Below, one piece after another: positions 1-8,305 of a stretch of DNA of 64,000 bases. This DNA comes from an uncultured Candidatus Nitrosopumilus sp. GTDB lineage: Archaea; Thermoproteota; Nitrososphaeria; Nitrososphaerales; Nitrosopumilaceae. The notes beneath the pieces were generated by a model. The model searched no databases, was not told the origin of the DNA, and was given only the letters and a program-made list of their open reading frames with translations. Location: assembly GCA_951812645.1 (NCBI GenBank), contig CATOSM010000002.1:1-64000 (forward strand), read 5' to 3'. How positions within the stretch are numbered: position 1 is the first letter of the stretch; each line of letters opens with the position of its first letter. A program made the position numbers and the translations under genes.

Positions 1-557
1 AAAATCAGAAACTGGTTCCATCACGTCTGCAAATTTCGTACCGTCGTGAATGTCTGCAGGGCTCATTACGATTGATACCGGCAGGCCGGTACCGTCCACT
101 GCAACATGCAATTCCGTGCCCGTGACTCTCTTGAACCCGTCAAATCCGATCACATTGCCCCCTTTTTGGAGGGAACTGGTGATGAGTCAACCGATGTTTT
201 TTGCAGGTCAATCCTGCCCGACTTATGTGCGGATTTGATTGCACGTCCCAAAGTCTTTTTCCATATGCCAAACTCCTGCCATCCTCTTGGCCTTGGGTTG
301 GCAGCTGAACCATCACCGAATGTCTTTGGCATCTCACTCCACCTGCATCCGGAAACCGGCACGCAGATGATTCCGTTTAAGACCGTTCGGTCGTTGCCTC
401 TTGGACGTCCTGTGGCGGCAGCTTTTGGCAGCAACGGTTCCATCACATCCCATTGTCTGTCATCTCGGTGAATTTCACGTACAGCTTGGAAACCAACAGC
501 TCGTGGATCCAAACGATCATCAAATATCGTCTGAAGGGTTGGTTTTAAGACAAGTTG
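1..557 (-). mobile_element. IS5-family element, 5' part, decayed and cut by window edge
   Basis: The minus strand encodes the N-terminal half of an IS5-type transposase (residues such as GRPRGNDRTVLNGI, SGCRWSEMP and VDSSPVPSKKG, 150-512). This frame stops just after an AAAAAGGGGG run (about 165). Slipping back one base there continues into a frame reading VIGFDGFKRV toward position 1, so the middle of the transposase follows and the rest lies outside the window. The outer end near 541-557 (GGTTTTAAGACAAGTTG) resembles the terminal repeat of the other IS5 copies here. I treat it as a diverged, non-functional copy. Confidence 0.75.
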
Positions 558-678
558 GGTATCAACATGATGGGATTTGAAATTCTATCCCCTGGGGGTA
601 AAACCTACACTTCAGGCAGATCAGGCCGGAATGCACCGCAGCTGGGCCAAAAACAAACGGCCTCTGGAGAACTAACAG

Positions 679-686
679 TTTATTAA
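679..686 (+). promoter_or_regulatory. TATA box for beta-helix gene
   Basis: TTTATTAA is centred about 27 bases before the ATG at 709. The same octamer stands at the same distance before the related genes at 18900 and 29440, which fits the archaeal TATA position for a leaderless transcript and supports 709 rather than 700 as the start. Confidence 0.6.
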
Positions 687-708
687 CTTCCCTGATCACA
701 TGTATTCT

Positions 709-2364
709 ATGAAAAAATTCACCGCCTTACAATATGCGATATTTGTGATTGCGGCACCAGCCGTGCTGGTTGCAGTGCCTTCCGCACATGCAGCTGTAAT
801 TGACGTGGATGGATCGTGCCCAGATACTGATGATGATACGCCGTGGTGTGATTTGGATACTGAATTCCCTACAGTAAAGTCTGCAATTGCAAACGCAACC
901 GCCGGTGATACCATATCCGTCTCGGCTGGAACCTATGATGAAGGCTACACGCTTGTCAAGAAATCATTGACAATAGAGCCTGCTGCAAATGCCAGGGTGG
1001 TATTAAACGGAACAACCATTATTGACGTACAGGCCAATGCCACTACTATACAGGGCATCATATTTCAGAACACCACATCAGAGAAATACTCGTTACGTAT
1101 TGGGAACTCTACATCGGGTGTAACAATACACAACAACACGTTTGCAGACACTAGGGGAAATGCATTGAGAGTCGCCAGTGATTCTAACACCCTGGTGCGT
1201 GACCTGTCCGTAACGGACAATGTGTTTAAGAACATTGGAACATTTTATGATCCCGGACTGAATGCGGCCCAAAAGGCCAAAAAAATGTCTACTGCAATAG
1301 TGAGCACAAACTATCCCTCAGACATAGCCCGCCTGCAGGATTCCAGGATTACCGGCAACACCATTGACACTACGACACACGGCGGAATAAACCTGGCCAA
1401 TACCGAAAATATTCTGGTGGCCAACAACACAATCTCAAACACCAATGGAAATTCAATTCACGTTTCACATAGTAACCACCACATACGGATTCTTGGCAAT
1501 CACATAAGCGGTGCAAACAATGCAGGACTAAATCCCACTGGAGGTGCCATTGTGGTAAAGGCAAACAATACATCCCATGTCACCGTTCACAACAACACCA
1601 TCTCTGGCGGCAATAACGGAATTCTCTACTGTACGGAACTGTGTAACGAATTGCCTGAAAACCGACCGGGAAATCCCGATCCTGCCCTTAAAGTCCATAA
1701 GACAGTAATGACTGACCAGACAAACCTGTTTACCCATAACATCTTTGACAATGTAAGCGGCTATGATATTATGAATATGGCAAGAGGTCCGATGATTGCA
1801 ACGCACAACTATTACGGAGAAGCAGAGCCTGACTTTACGGCAATACTGTTTGGAGATATACGCTACAACCCATACTATAACGATCCGGAACGCAGGGTGC
1901 TGGTGGATGACGGCAAGGGGCCGGTACAAAGGTCAACTGCGGACGTTGACGTGTCAGACGTGTGCTCCGTATCCCTTGGAAGCTACATCATTGACTTTGC
2001 AGACGCAAAATACGGCGCCACGTCTGGCATTGTACAAAACCAGATCAAAAATGCCGGCAACCGGGATCTTGATGCAATAAAGTTTACCACTACCGGATGG
2101 CTAAAGCCTGACGGCTCTGCCCTTTCCGGCGCCGTATCAAGGGTCGGCACCGATGTCGCCAGTTCGGCATCCTATGCCCCAATCCCCACTGATCCGGCCG
2201 GCGTCAACTTTGACAATCGCAACTTTACCGGACCAAACGCGCTTCCGGCCTCGGGATCCTCCGGTTCTGCACTGGTCGGCTTTGTGCTTGACCTTACCGG
2301 CGTTGCAACCGGCGCCGGCGTCACCGTCACGGAATCCGTAACGTATTCCGGAACCTGCAGCTAG
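709..2364 (+). CDS. Secreted right-handed beta-helix surface protein (paralogue 1)
   Basis: A 551-residue exported protein. A signal peptide (MKK..., hydrophobic core, cut near SAHAA) precedes a NosD/pectate-lyase-like parallel beta-helix: repeated rungs with NNTI/NNTF-type Asn ladders cover about residues 60-370. The last ~150 residues form a separate domain starting at DVCSVSLG and ending in TCS. Its two Cys may pair, and the domain is shared by all paralogues here. ATG 709 is preferred over 700 because it aligns with the start of the 18900 paralogue and has the TATA spacing of a leaderless mRNA. The role is unknown; a cell-envelope or glycan-related function is an inference. The gene looks richer in G+C than its surroundings. 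Confidence 0.8.
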   Translation: MKKFTALQYAIFVIAAPAVLVAVPSAHAAVIDVDGSCPDTDDDTPWCDLDTEFPTVKSAIANATAGDTISVSAGTYDEGYTLVKKSLTIEPAANARVVLNGTTIIDVQANATTIQGIIFQNTTSEKYSLRIGNSTSGVTIHNNTFADTRGNALRVASDSNTLVRDLSVTDNVFKNIGTFYDPGLNAAQKAKKMSTAIVSTNYPSDIARLQDSRITGNTIDTTTHGGINLANTENILVANNTISNTNGNSIHVSHSNHHIRILGNHISGANNAGLNPTGGAIVVKANNTSHVTVHNNTISGGNNGILYCTELCNELPENRPGNPDPALKVHKTVMTDQTNLFTHNIFDNVSGYDIMNMARGPMIATHNYYGEAEPDFTAILFGDIRYNPYYNDPERRVLVDDGKGPVQRSTADVDVSDVCSVSLGSYIIDFADAKYGATSGIVQNQIKNAGNRDLDAIKFTTTGWLKPDGSALSGAVSRVGTDVASSASYAPIPTDPAGVNFDNRNFTGPNALPASGSSGSALVGFVLDLTGVATGAGVTVTESVTYSGTCS

Positions 2365-2462
2365 GAATCAGACCGCACGGCCCCAGGATACGGCAGCCAT
2401 GTTTTCCCTTTTTGCCATGATGCCGCAATGGGATACGTCACGGACTTGGGAAAAACATAGCC

Positions 2463-2800
2463 GACTCATCCCAATACCCTCCAATGCATCATGATGCATA
2501 TGCCAGGCAGGACTAATCCCGGATGGTTCCCACATTTCTTTTCATGCCTTGCCACGGTTCTTCCCAACCCGTACCTGAGCCAGGCAAGGAACCTCTCAAC
2601 GGCAAGCCCTGCCTGTACCCGTTTTGTACGTTCCCTGGCACAACGAATCTGGAATTCTTGCAGGGAACGCAGCATCTGATTCCGTGACATCTGCAAGTCT
2701 CCGATGCATGCCGCATCATGGCCCAACCCTTTTTTGATTTCAATGCCTGTTGACAATAACAGATCATGTCATCTTTGACTGATAATTTCTGTTTTGCTTT
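2463..2800 (-). mobile_element. IS5 transposase C-terminal remnant
   Basis: The minus strand carries pieces matching the C-terminus of the IS5 transposase copies here, split between two frames (AVERFLAWLRYGLGRT and MMHWRVLG in one, MMRHASETCR in the other). The outer edge reads ACTCATCCCAATACCCTCC, resembling the end of the IS5 copy at 28 kb. Frameshifted and lacking its 5' half, so dead. Confidence 0.7.
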
Positions 2801-3097
2801 ATAAACCGGGGGTACCATGTTTTGTTTACGTTGAGATTAATGGTCCAATTTTATTTGTAGCGTTCGTCTGGTTTTCTTCTACGAATTATTCCCTTCCTTT
2901 ACCTTGTTTTTCGTCAATCCGTGCTACTGTTAATGGCTCAGAATCTGCATCTTCATAATCGCCACTAGTTGCTTTGGGAATAGTGACACCATTTTGATAT
3001 CATCATGTAATTTAATACCTAATACTATTTAGTCATTATGTATTAGTTTATACTATATTATGTAAAATATTATATAATATTACACATATTGTAAGGC

Positions 3098-3433
3098 ATG
3101 AAAGTAAAACAAGAAGAAAAAGAAGTTGGAGCACTTCAAAGTGTCTTTCCATGTTCCCAATCCAAGATACTTGATCATATGCTAGTCATGAAGGATTTCG
3201 ATTATTCGATCTCAGATATATCCAGAATCTCCGGAGTTGGATTCAAGACAACCTTAGAAACAGTGCACAAGCTAGAAGAGCAAGGTGTTTTCACATTAAC
3301 CCGCACAGTAGGACGTTCCAAAATGTACAAATTTAACTTAAAATCGCCTCAAAGCAAATCAATTGAAAAACTGGCATTTGATATTGCAGAAAACAGAAAC
3401 AAAAAACTGGTCAGTACGGAGATAAAATCATGA
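3098..3433 (+). CDS. Winged-helix DNA-binding protein
   Basis: A 111-residue protein with a winged-helix fold: a helix-turn-helix around residues 38-62 (YSISDISRISGVGFKTTLET) followed by a wing (GVFTLTRTVGRSKMYKFNL) and a short charged C-terminal helix. Such small wHTH proteins are numerous in Thaumarchaeota. An AT-only stretch with TATATTATGT and ATTATATAATATT lies 20-50 bases upstream and probably holds the promoter. It sits between IS5 debris and an integrase, so it may belong to an integrated element. The target is unknown; it is also similar in design to the proteins at 21727 and 26157. Confidence 0.75.
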   Translation: MKVKQEEKEVGALQSVFPCSQSKILDHMLVMKDFDYSISDISRISGVGFKTTLETVHKLEEQGVFTLTRTVGRSKMYKFNLKSPQSKSIEKLAFDIAENRNKKLVSTEIKS

Positions 3434-4161
3434 GAAAAACGAACCTTTTATTTCATTCAATCATTATGGATGTGTCAAAATATGGATCTCTTTAAGAGAA
3501 AAAACCAAAAAAAGTTACAGAACAAGTGTCATCATCACCAAATGTAAACTCCAAAAGGATTCACGTTTCAGGGTGTATTTTTCAAGGTGATGAACAACTA
3601 GTTTCAGAGAACAGATTTTTGTCACCGAGATAAACTACAGTCAAATTTAGAAAATAAAAACAGTAGTTGATGCTTAAGTCTTGACATTTAACGCCAAAAA
3701 ATTCTTGCATCTAAATTTACTAGACAGAATTTAATTTTCTAAACTATGAATTTGGGAGTTGGAATTCTATGAAAGTTATTGACCAAATCTTGAAAGGTCA
3801 ATTTATTAGAATCCTTACTTGGGCGTATTGAAATCTTTACGCCCTCTTGTAAATAATATCCGTGATGCATGTGAGACTAAAATTCAATATTTTCAAAGAT
3901 GATCTTAAAAGAATTAGGGCAGATAACTGGAATCAAGACAGGGTGTAAAATAATTTGGAACCCAAAAGTAGAATCCAAAAAGGGGACTAGGGTCATCGGA
4001 TGTTTTTACCCTTAAATCAATTTGATCAGTGTGACATGGAAGAGCTAGTTTGCATCTCAAAGAGAAAACCGCAAGAACTAGAAGAAAATTTTCTCACATA
4101 CCAAAATGAAGTAAAAACACAAAAAAGAACTAGGGATAAACGGATGAAAAAAGTCTTCTGC
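3434..4161. other. Gene-poor stretch with possible small relic
   Basis: No convincing gene is visible. A short reading starting MDLFKRK near 3482 continues, after one frameshift in an A-rich run, to a stop near 3632; it may be a decayed small gene. A 60-codon open frame at 4000-4182 overlaps the integrase 3' end and has no recognisable features. Confidence 0.35.
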
Positions 4162-5457
4162 TTATTCTGGTTTTGTTTTTGATGCACGAGTAATTGATAC
4201 CTTGACAGGGTCCTGTCTTGTTATCTCGTCTAAAAGACTCTCTACCGTGCCTCCTATCTTCTCAATCTTTTCTAGTCTGGTCATCACTCCGTTTAGTGCA
4301 GACTGGTCATCTTTTGCTATCTTTTCATATAGTCTCTCATCTAGAATGAATCCGCATTTTGAGCATCGCTGGGATTCTGGAGTGTTTTGTTCACTGCAAC
4401 GATAGCATGGCTTTAACTGAACAGTTGTTTTTGCGTCATCTTTATCCTGTATCTTTATGCCGTGAAGCTCAAGTATTGCATCTTCTGCATCCTTGCCTGA
4501 TAGGTGCACATACTTTTTTACCATCTCAGAGCCTGGACTCCAATTCCCGTAGACTCGGAGTGTCTGGTCTGAGAGCTTCTTTGATAACATGGTAAGCTGC
4601 GAGTGTCTAAACAAATAATTCCAGACACGTCTCTTGATCTTGGCTTTTGCTGTACAGCGTCTTAGTTCCTCTCTTAGGTATCCGTATGATACCTGCTTTG
4701 TCTTTGACTTTGGTGAAAATGAATACCACAAAGGTGCATGTGGGTCATCCTGCAATGGATGGTCGTTTAACCATTCAAGCAATGGCTTGAATGATACCAC
4801 CAGTGCAACGCGCTTGTTTCCAGTCTTTCCATGTGTGCTTAGTAGAACATAATTTTCCTTGAATTCCACTCCGCCTACTTTTAGGTTTAACAGTTCTCCT
4901 GGCCTGAATGCACCCTCAAACATTGTCCAAAACATTGCACGGTCACGTCTGTTTGTGGTTTTTCCAATAATCTGCTGTATCTCTTGTGCATCCAAAAGAT
5001 CCTCTGATCTAATCTTTTCTTCCTTGCTGTTGTACTTGGTTGGCCTTATCCAAGAGACTTCATCGCAGTATCCATCGTCTCTGTTTCCAATCTCATCTTT
5101 TTTTGCATAATGGACCAGTCTAAGCAAAGTCAATGCAAATGCCTGTTTGCTTTCACCGCCATATCCTCTTGACAAGATATCTGACAAGACAGTCTCACAG
5201 TCTTTTTTTGTGGCATCAGTTATGCTGACATTACTCTTCTCAAAGATTTCAAGTAGTGGTCTTATTCTTTCACCATACACCGTTATCCTACCGTCTGACA
5301 ACCCAAATAATTTGAGTTTCTCTAGAAACTGGATTCCAATATTGCCATCCTTGTAGTGTAGCAGACGATTCTTGCTGTACTCTATTCTGCGTCCATACTT
5401 GTGGATGTCAATTGTTCCTGTGTTGTATGGTTTTTCCTGTGTTTTCTCTTTGCTCAT
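4162..5457 (-). CDS. Tyrosine recombinase / integrase with C-terminal zinc ribbon
   Basis: A 431-residue site-specific recombinase, counting from the ATG at 5457 (the frame is open further upstream but would run through the tRNA). The N-terminal SAM-like DNA-binding region is about 60-150. The catalytic domain has R185 (FRPGELL), K211 (HGKTGNK), an R284-H285 pair (LFRHSQLT), W306 and the nucleophile Y316 (MVKKYVHL). The usual HxxR box reads YLFR, with Tyr281 where His is normal. C351, C354, C365 and C368 form a zinc ribbon after the catalytic core, followed by a short coiled tail. It lies just beyond the 3' end of a tRNA on the same strand, the classical position of a tRNA-targeting integrase. 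Chromosomal XerA is the alternative, but the zinc-ribbon tail and location favour an element. Confidence 0.8.
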   Translation of the reverse strand: MSKEKTQEKPYNTGTIDIHKYGRRIEYSKNRLLHYKDGNIGIQFLEKLKLFGLSDGRITVYGERIRPLLEIFEKSNVSITDATKKDCETVLSDILSRGYGGESKQAFALTLLRLVHYAKKDEIGNRDDGYCDEVSWIRPTKYNSKEEKIRSEDLLDAQEIQQIIGKTTNRRDRAMFWTMFEGAFRPGELLNLKVGGVEFKENYVLLSTHGKTGNKRVALVVSFKPLLEWLNDHPLQDDPHAPLWYSFSPKSKTKQVSYGYLREELRRCTAKAKIKRRVWNYLFRHSQLTMLSKKLSDQTLRVYGNWSPGSEMVKKYVHLSGKDAEDAILELHGIKIQDKDDAKTTVQLKPCYRCSEQNTPESQRCSKCGFILDERLYEKIAKDDQSALNGVMTRLEKIEKIGGTVESLLDEITRQDPVKVSITRASKTKPE

Positions 5458-5541
5458 CTTCTCAAAAAAACATTGAGCATTTTGACTTAAGGTCAATTTT
5501 TTTCCCAATTTTGGGGGAGGGCGTTCAATATTACTTGTGTG

Positions 5542-5656
5542 TGCCGGGGGCGAGTTTCGAACTCGCGACCTCCAGATTATGAGTATTGCCTTAGTTGGAG
5601 AACCGTTAGAGTCTGCCAAGCGAACTGGCACTCTAACCAGGCTGAGCTACCCCGGC
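5542..5656 (-). tRNA. tRNA-Met (CAT, elongator type) with ~40-nt intron
   Basis: The mature form folds as acceptor GCCGGGG/CCCCGGC with discriminator A, D-arm GCTC...GAGT, anticodon loop CTCATAA, T-arm GCGAG-TTCGAAA-CTCGC. The 5' anticodon strand is interrupted: CCAG, then about 40 extra bases, then A CTCATAA TCTGG. The intron is therefore inside the anticodon stem (about 30/31) rather than at the usual 37/38. The sequence after the anticodon (ATAATCTGGAGGTC) resembles archaeal elongator tRNA-Met. A tRNA-Ile2 precursor with lysidine-like modification would also show CAT and is not fully excluded. Confidence 0.85.
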
Positions 5657-5699
5657 ATGATATACGACTAAAAATCTGGGAAATTAAATGATTCTAATT

Positions 5700-7358
5700 T
5701 TACTTTATATCTTTCCAAAGGACTCTTTCATTTTTGACCCAAAGGAATTTCTTTTGTAGTGCTGAAGTATACAGTTTTTCCCATTCTGCACCAACCTCAT
5801 CTGTCCATGCTTTGAAAACTCGTGGATCGATGTAATTTCTTAGAGATGTGCCAATGTTGTAATCCTTGGTTTTTTCAGACAGGTCTATCTGTAATTCTAA
5901 TTTTTCTATTCTTTCTTTGTGTTTTGCTTTTTGCTTTTTGATCTGTTCGTTTAATGCTTTGATTCTTTTTGCTTTAGCCTTCTTTTGAATGTCGGTCTTT
6001 GGTTCCTTGTCTTCCACTTTTTTCAGCATATCCTGGGTTTTTTCCCATGCTTTTTCTTTTTCCACTTTTTTTAGCGTATCTCTTTTCTTTTGTAATGACT
6101 GCTCAAATGTTTTAGGAATCGTTCTTTTATGATTGCACATCATTGCAGCTTCCAGATTTGCCAATTTTGCATGGTATAATTTCTCAGTAGCGGATTTTTC
6201 CTTCATGCTATCATGTTTAAGAAGATAGTCTTTGACTACTGTTGTAGCCTGATATGTCCTGAACACTTTGGCAGTTACCCCCTTTGCAATCCCTGAAAAA
6301 TACTTGTTTACGTCTCTGGATGTAATATTGTGGAAAACCTCCTCACTTGGTTTCTTTTTTTCAATTAGGTTTTTGAGGTTTTCTTGAAATTGCTTATCGT
6401 CTCCAACTGCCTTTAGTGTCTCCTGCCATCTTACGCTGTCCTTTCCCAAAAAGTCAAACTCTATTGTATCTGAAGTTATTTTGACGTGTTCCTTTCTTAG
6501 AGTTGTAGCGCCTACAGTATCGGCCTCATCCGGATCTTTTTCGTCTCCTACCCTCATTGCAGTCCTGTAAATCAAATAGCATGCAGTAGCGACATTCCTC
6601 TTTTTTGGATCTTTCATGTCCTTGACCATCGCTCTCTTTATTTTTTCAATTTGATTTTCAAGATTGACAGCTTTTTCATATTTTTCCCTATCTCTACCCT
6701 GCTTCAAATCAGAGCTATCTGCAAGCCATACGTACTTTCTTTTTTGCGTTAGAAAATCAATCCAACTAGCTAGCCACATCGAATCTTGTCTGTGTACAAT
6801 TTCCCCCCAATCCCCATCCATGGTCTTTTTTGCTTGTTCGTCCATGTTCAAAGTAACATCTTTTGAAGTTATACGTGGTTTCCATTTTCCCCTGAGTGGA
6901 TGTTCCCCCCTTCCAATGAAAATGCCTGGGGGTTCTGCCATATAGTTTCCAACTTCTACTTTTTTACCGTCCATCGTGACGATTCCATATTTTTCCTTGA
7001 GCCCCTCTCGAAGTTCCTTTCTTTTCTTTGCCAGTTCTTTCTTTTCTTCTTTTGTCATCATCTCCTTGCGATCCTTTTCCTTGTCAACTATTTTGTAAGC
7101 GTCTGAAAAATCAATATCTTCATACGCTATCTTTTTAAATTTTGAATCTAGCGTTTTAGCAAAATCTGCTGTAAAATTTTTCTGAAAGACTTTGTCCTGG
7201 GCATATGGGGTGTCCTTTTTCTTAGCCCACTGATACACCATCTCCTCTTGATTTACATCAAGATTTACAGTATCCCCTTTGATCTTTATTTTGATTCCTT
7301 GTGCCTCATATGCAGGTGGAAATAAGATTCCGTTATGTTGCAGTGTTTTCCATTTCAT
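5700..7358 (-). CDS. DNA topoisomerase IB (eukaryote type)
   Basis: A 552-residue type IB topoisomerase that relaxes supercoils through a 3'-phosphotyrosine link. The order matches eukaryotic Top1 without its N-terminal extension: core domain with MAEPPGIFIGRGEHPLRG near 140-160, the catalytic core with YRTAMRVGDEKD and RTYQATT, a charged coiled linker (about 430-490), and the C-terminal catalytic motif SLRNYIDPR with Tyr509. Thaumarchaeota are the archaea known for this enzyme, so it is a strong lineage marker. It starts 48 bases from the neighbouring tRNA-Met 5' end on its 3' side and is probably transcribed alone. Confidence 0.93.
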   Translation of the reverse strand: MKWKTLQHNGILFPPAYEAQGIKIKIKGDTVNLDVNQEEMVYQWAKKKDTPYAQDKVFQKNFTADFAKTLDSKFKKIAYEDIDFSDAYKIVDKEKDRKEMMTKEEKKELAKKRKELREGLKEKYGIVTMDGKKVEVGNYMAEPPGIFIGRGEHPLRGKWKPRITSKDVTLNMDEQAKKTMDGDWGEIVHRQDSMWLASWIDFLTQKRKYVWLADSSDLKQGRDREKYEKAVNLENQIEKIKRAMVKDMKDPKKRNVATACYLIYRTAMRVGDEKDPDEADTVGATTLRKEHVKITSDTIEFDFLGKDSVRWQETLKAVGDDKQFQENLKNLIEKKKPSEEVFHNITSRDVNKYFSGIAKGVTAKVFRTYQATTVVKDYLLKHDSMKEKSATEKLYHAKLANLEAAMMCNHKRTIPKTFEQSLQKKRDTLKKVEKEKAWEKTQDMLKKVEDKEPKTDIQKKAKAKRIKALNEQIKKQKAKHKERIEKLELQIDLSEKTKDYNIGTSLRNYIDPRVFKAWTDEVGAEWEKLYTSALQKKFLWVKNERVLWKDIK

Positions 7359-7432
7359 CTCATATCATCTCAAAATTGTGGACTTTGATGAAATACAGTT
7401 TTATCTGTATATCAATTTAGCGTAGCATGATT

Positions 7433-8263
7433 TCAGCCTGGAAACAGCTCTTTGCTCATGTATTTCTCAAATTCTAGGTCTGTTTTCGTATTTTTTGCCT
7501 CCATGAACATGGCGGCATCCGTACCCACAACATATCGTGGAAGCATCTCCTCATCGTGAATTGCCTTGATGACTGCATCTGCAACTTGAGAAGGTGCAGT
7601 CCCCATCCGTGCCATCATCTTCAGACCTGCTAGGATGTGGTCAGTCAATGTTTTGTATTTTGGATCTGCCTTTGATTCTGGGACTTTCATCGAATTAAAA
7701 AAGTTGGTTTTGATAACACCCGGTTCAATCATTGCAATTTTAATCCCAAATTGCCCCAACTCATATCTGAGACACTCTCCCAAGCCCTCTAATGCAAATT
7801 TTGAGCTGATATAAGCTGGGGAACCCGGTAATCCCATCCGTCCTACAACCGAACTGATATTGATGATGCTTCCTGAACTTTGCTTTCGCATTATTGGCGC
7901 AACCTCTTGAATAATTCTCACGATGCTGAAAAAATTTGTTTCAAACTGTTTTCTAAAATCACCAATTCCTAAATCCTCGGTACATCCAAATTGCCCGTAT
8001 CCTGCGTTATTTACTAGAACATCCAGCCTTCCTCTCTCTTCAGAAATTTTTTTGACGGCAGAAACAATTGATTGCTCCTTATCTACATCCAACTCGATTA
8101 CTTTGATTGAAAGATTTTCTTTTTTTGCAGCATCCTCTAACTCCCCTGCTTTCTCAACATCCCTCATACTTGCAAATGTATGGTATCCGTCTCTTGCAAG
8201 TGATAGTGATGTCTCTAGTCCAATCCCTGATGAGGTGCCCGTAACAAGAGCCACTTTTTCCAT
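7433..8263 (-). CDS. Short-chain dehydrogenase/reductase
   Basis: A 276-residue classical SDR. The Rossmann motif TGTSSGIG is at residues 8-15, NNAG near 86, the catalytic Ser in NISSVVGR near 140 and YISSK (Tyr-x-x-x-Lys) near 152-156. PGVIKTNFF follows the active site, as in many classical SDRs. The substrate cannot be read from sequence. Neighbours do not suggest a pathway; it runs in the same direction as the helicase gene upstream, 42 bases away, and could be co-transcribed. Confidence 0.85.
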   Translation of the reverse strand: MEKVALVTGTSSGIGLETSLSLARDGYHTFASMRDVEKAGELEDAAKKENLSIKVIELDVDKEQSIVSAVKKISEERGRLDVLVNNAGYGQFGCTEDLGIGDFRKQFETNFFSIVRIIQEVAPIMRKQSSGSIINISSVVGRMGLPGSPAYISSKFALEGLGECLRYELGQFGIKIAMIEPGVIKTNFFNSMKVPESKADPKYKTLTDHILAGLKMMARMGTAPSQVADAVIKAIHDEEMLPRYVVGTDAAMFMEAKNTKTDLEFEKYMSKELFPG

Positions 8264-8305
8264 GTTGGTTCTGAATTCTTGTCCTATTTATCCCATTTTG
8301 ATTAA

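Noticed and set aside
1528-1929. Long antisense frames opposite the beta-helix genes (also 19337-19963 and 30238-30726)
   Set aside because: They are mirror frames created by the repetitive, relatively GC-rich codon use of the beta-helix genes; the sense frames have signal peptides and conserved ends.
4162-5631. Extending the integrase to the first possible start at 5631
   Set aside because: The extra 58 codons would be read through the tRNA-Met gene; the ATG at 5457 gives a normal N-terminus.
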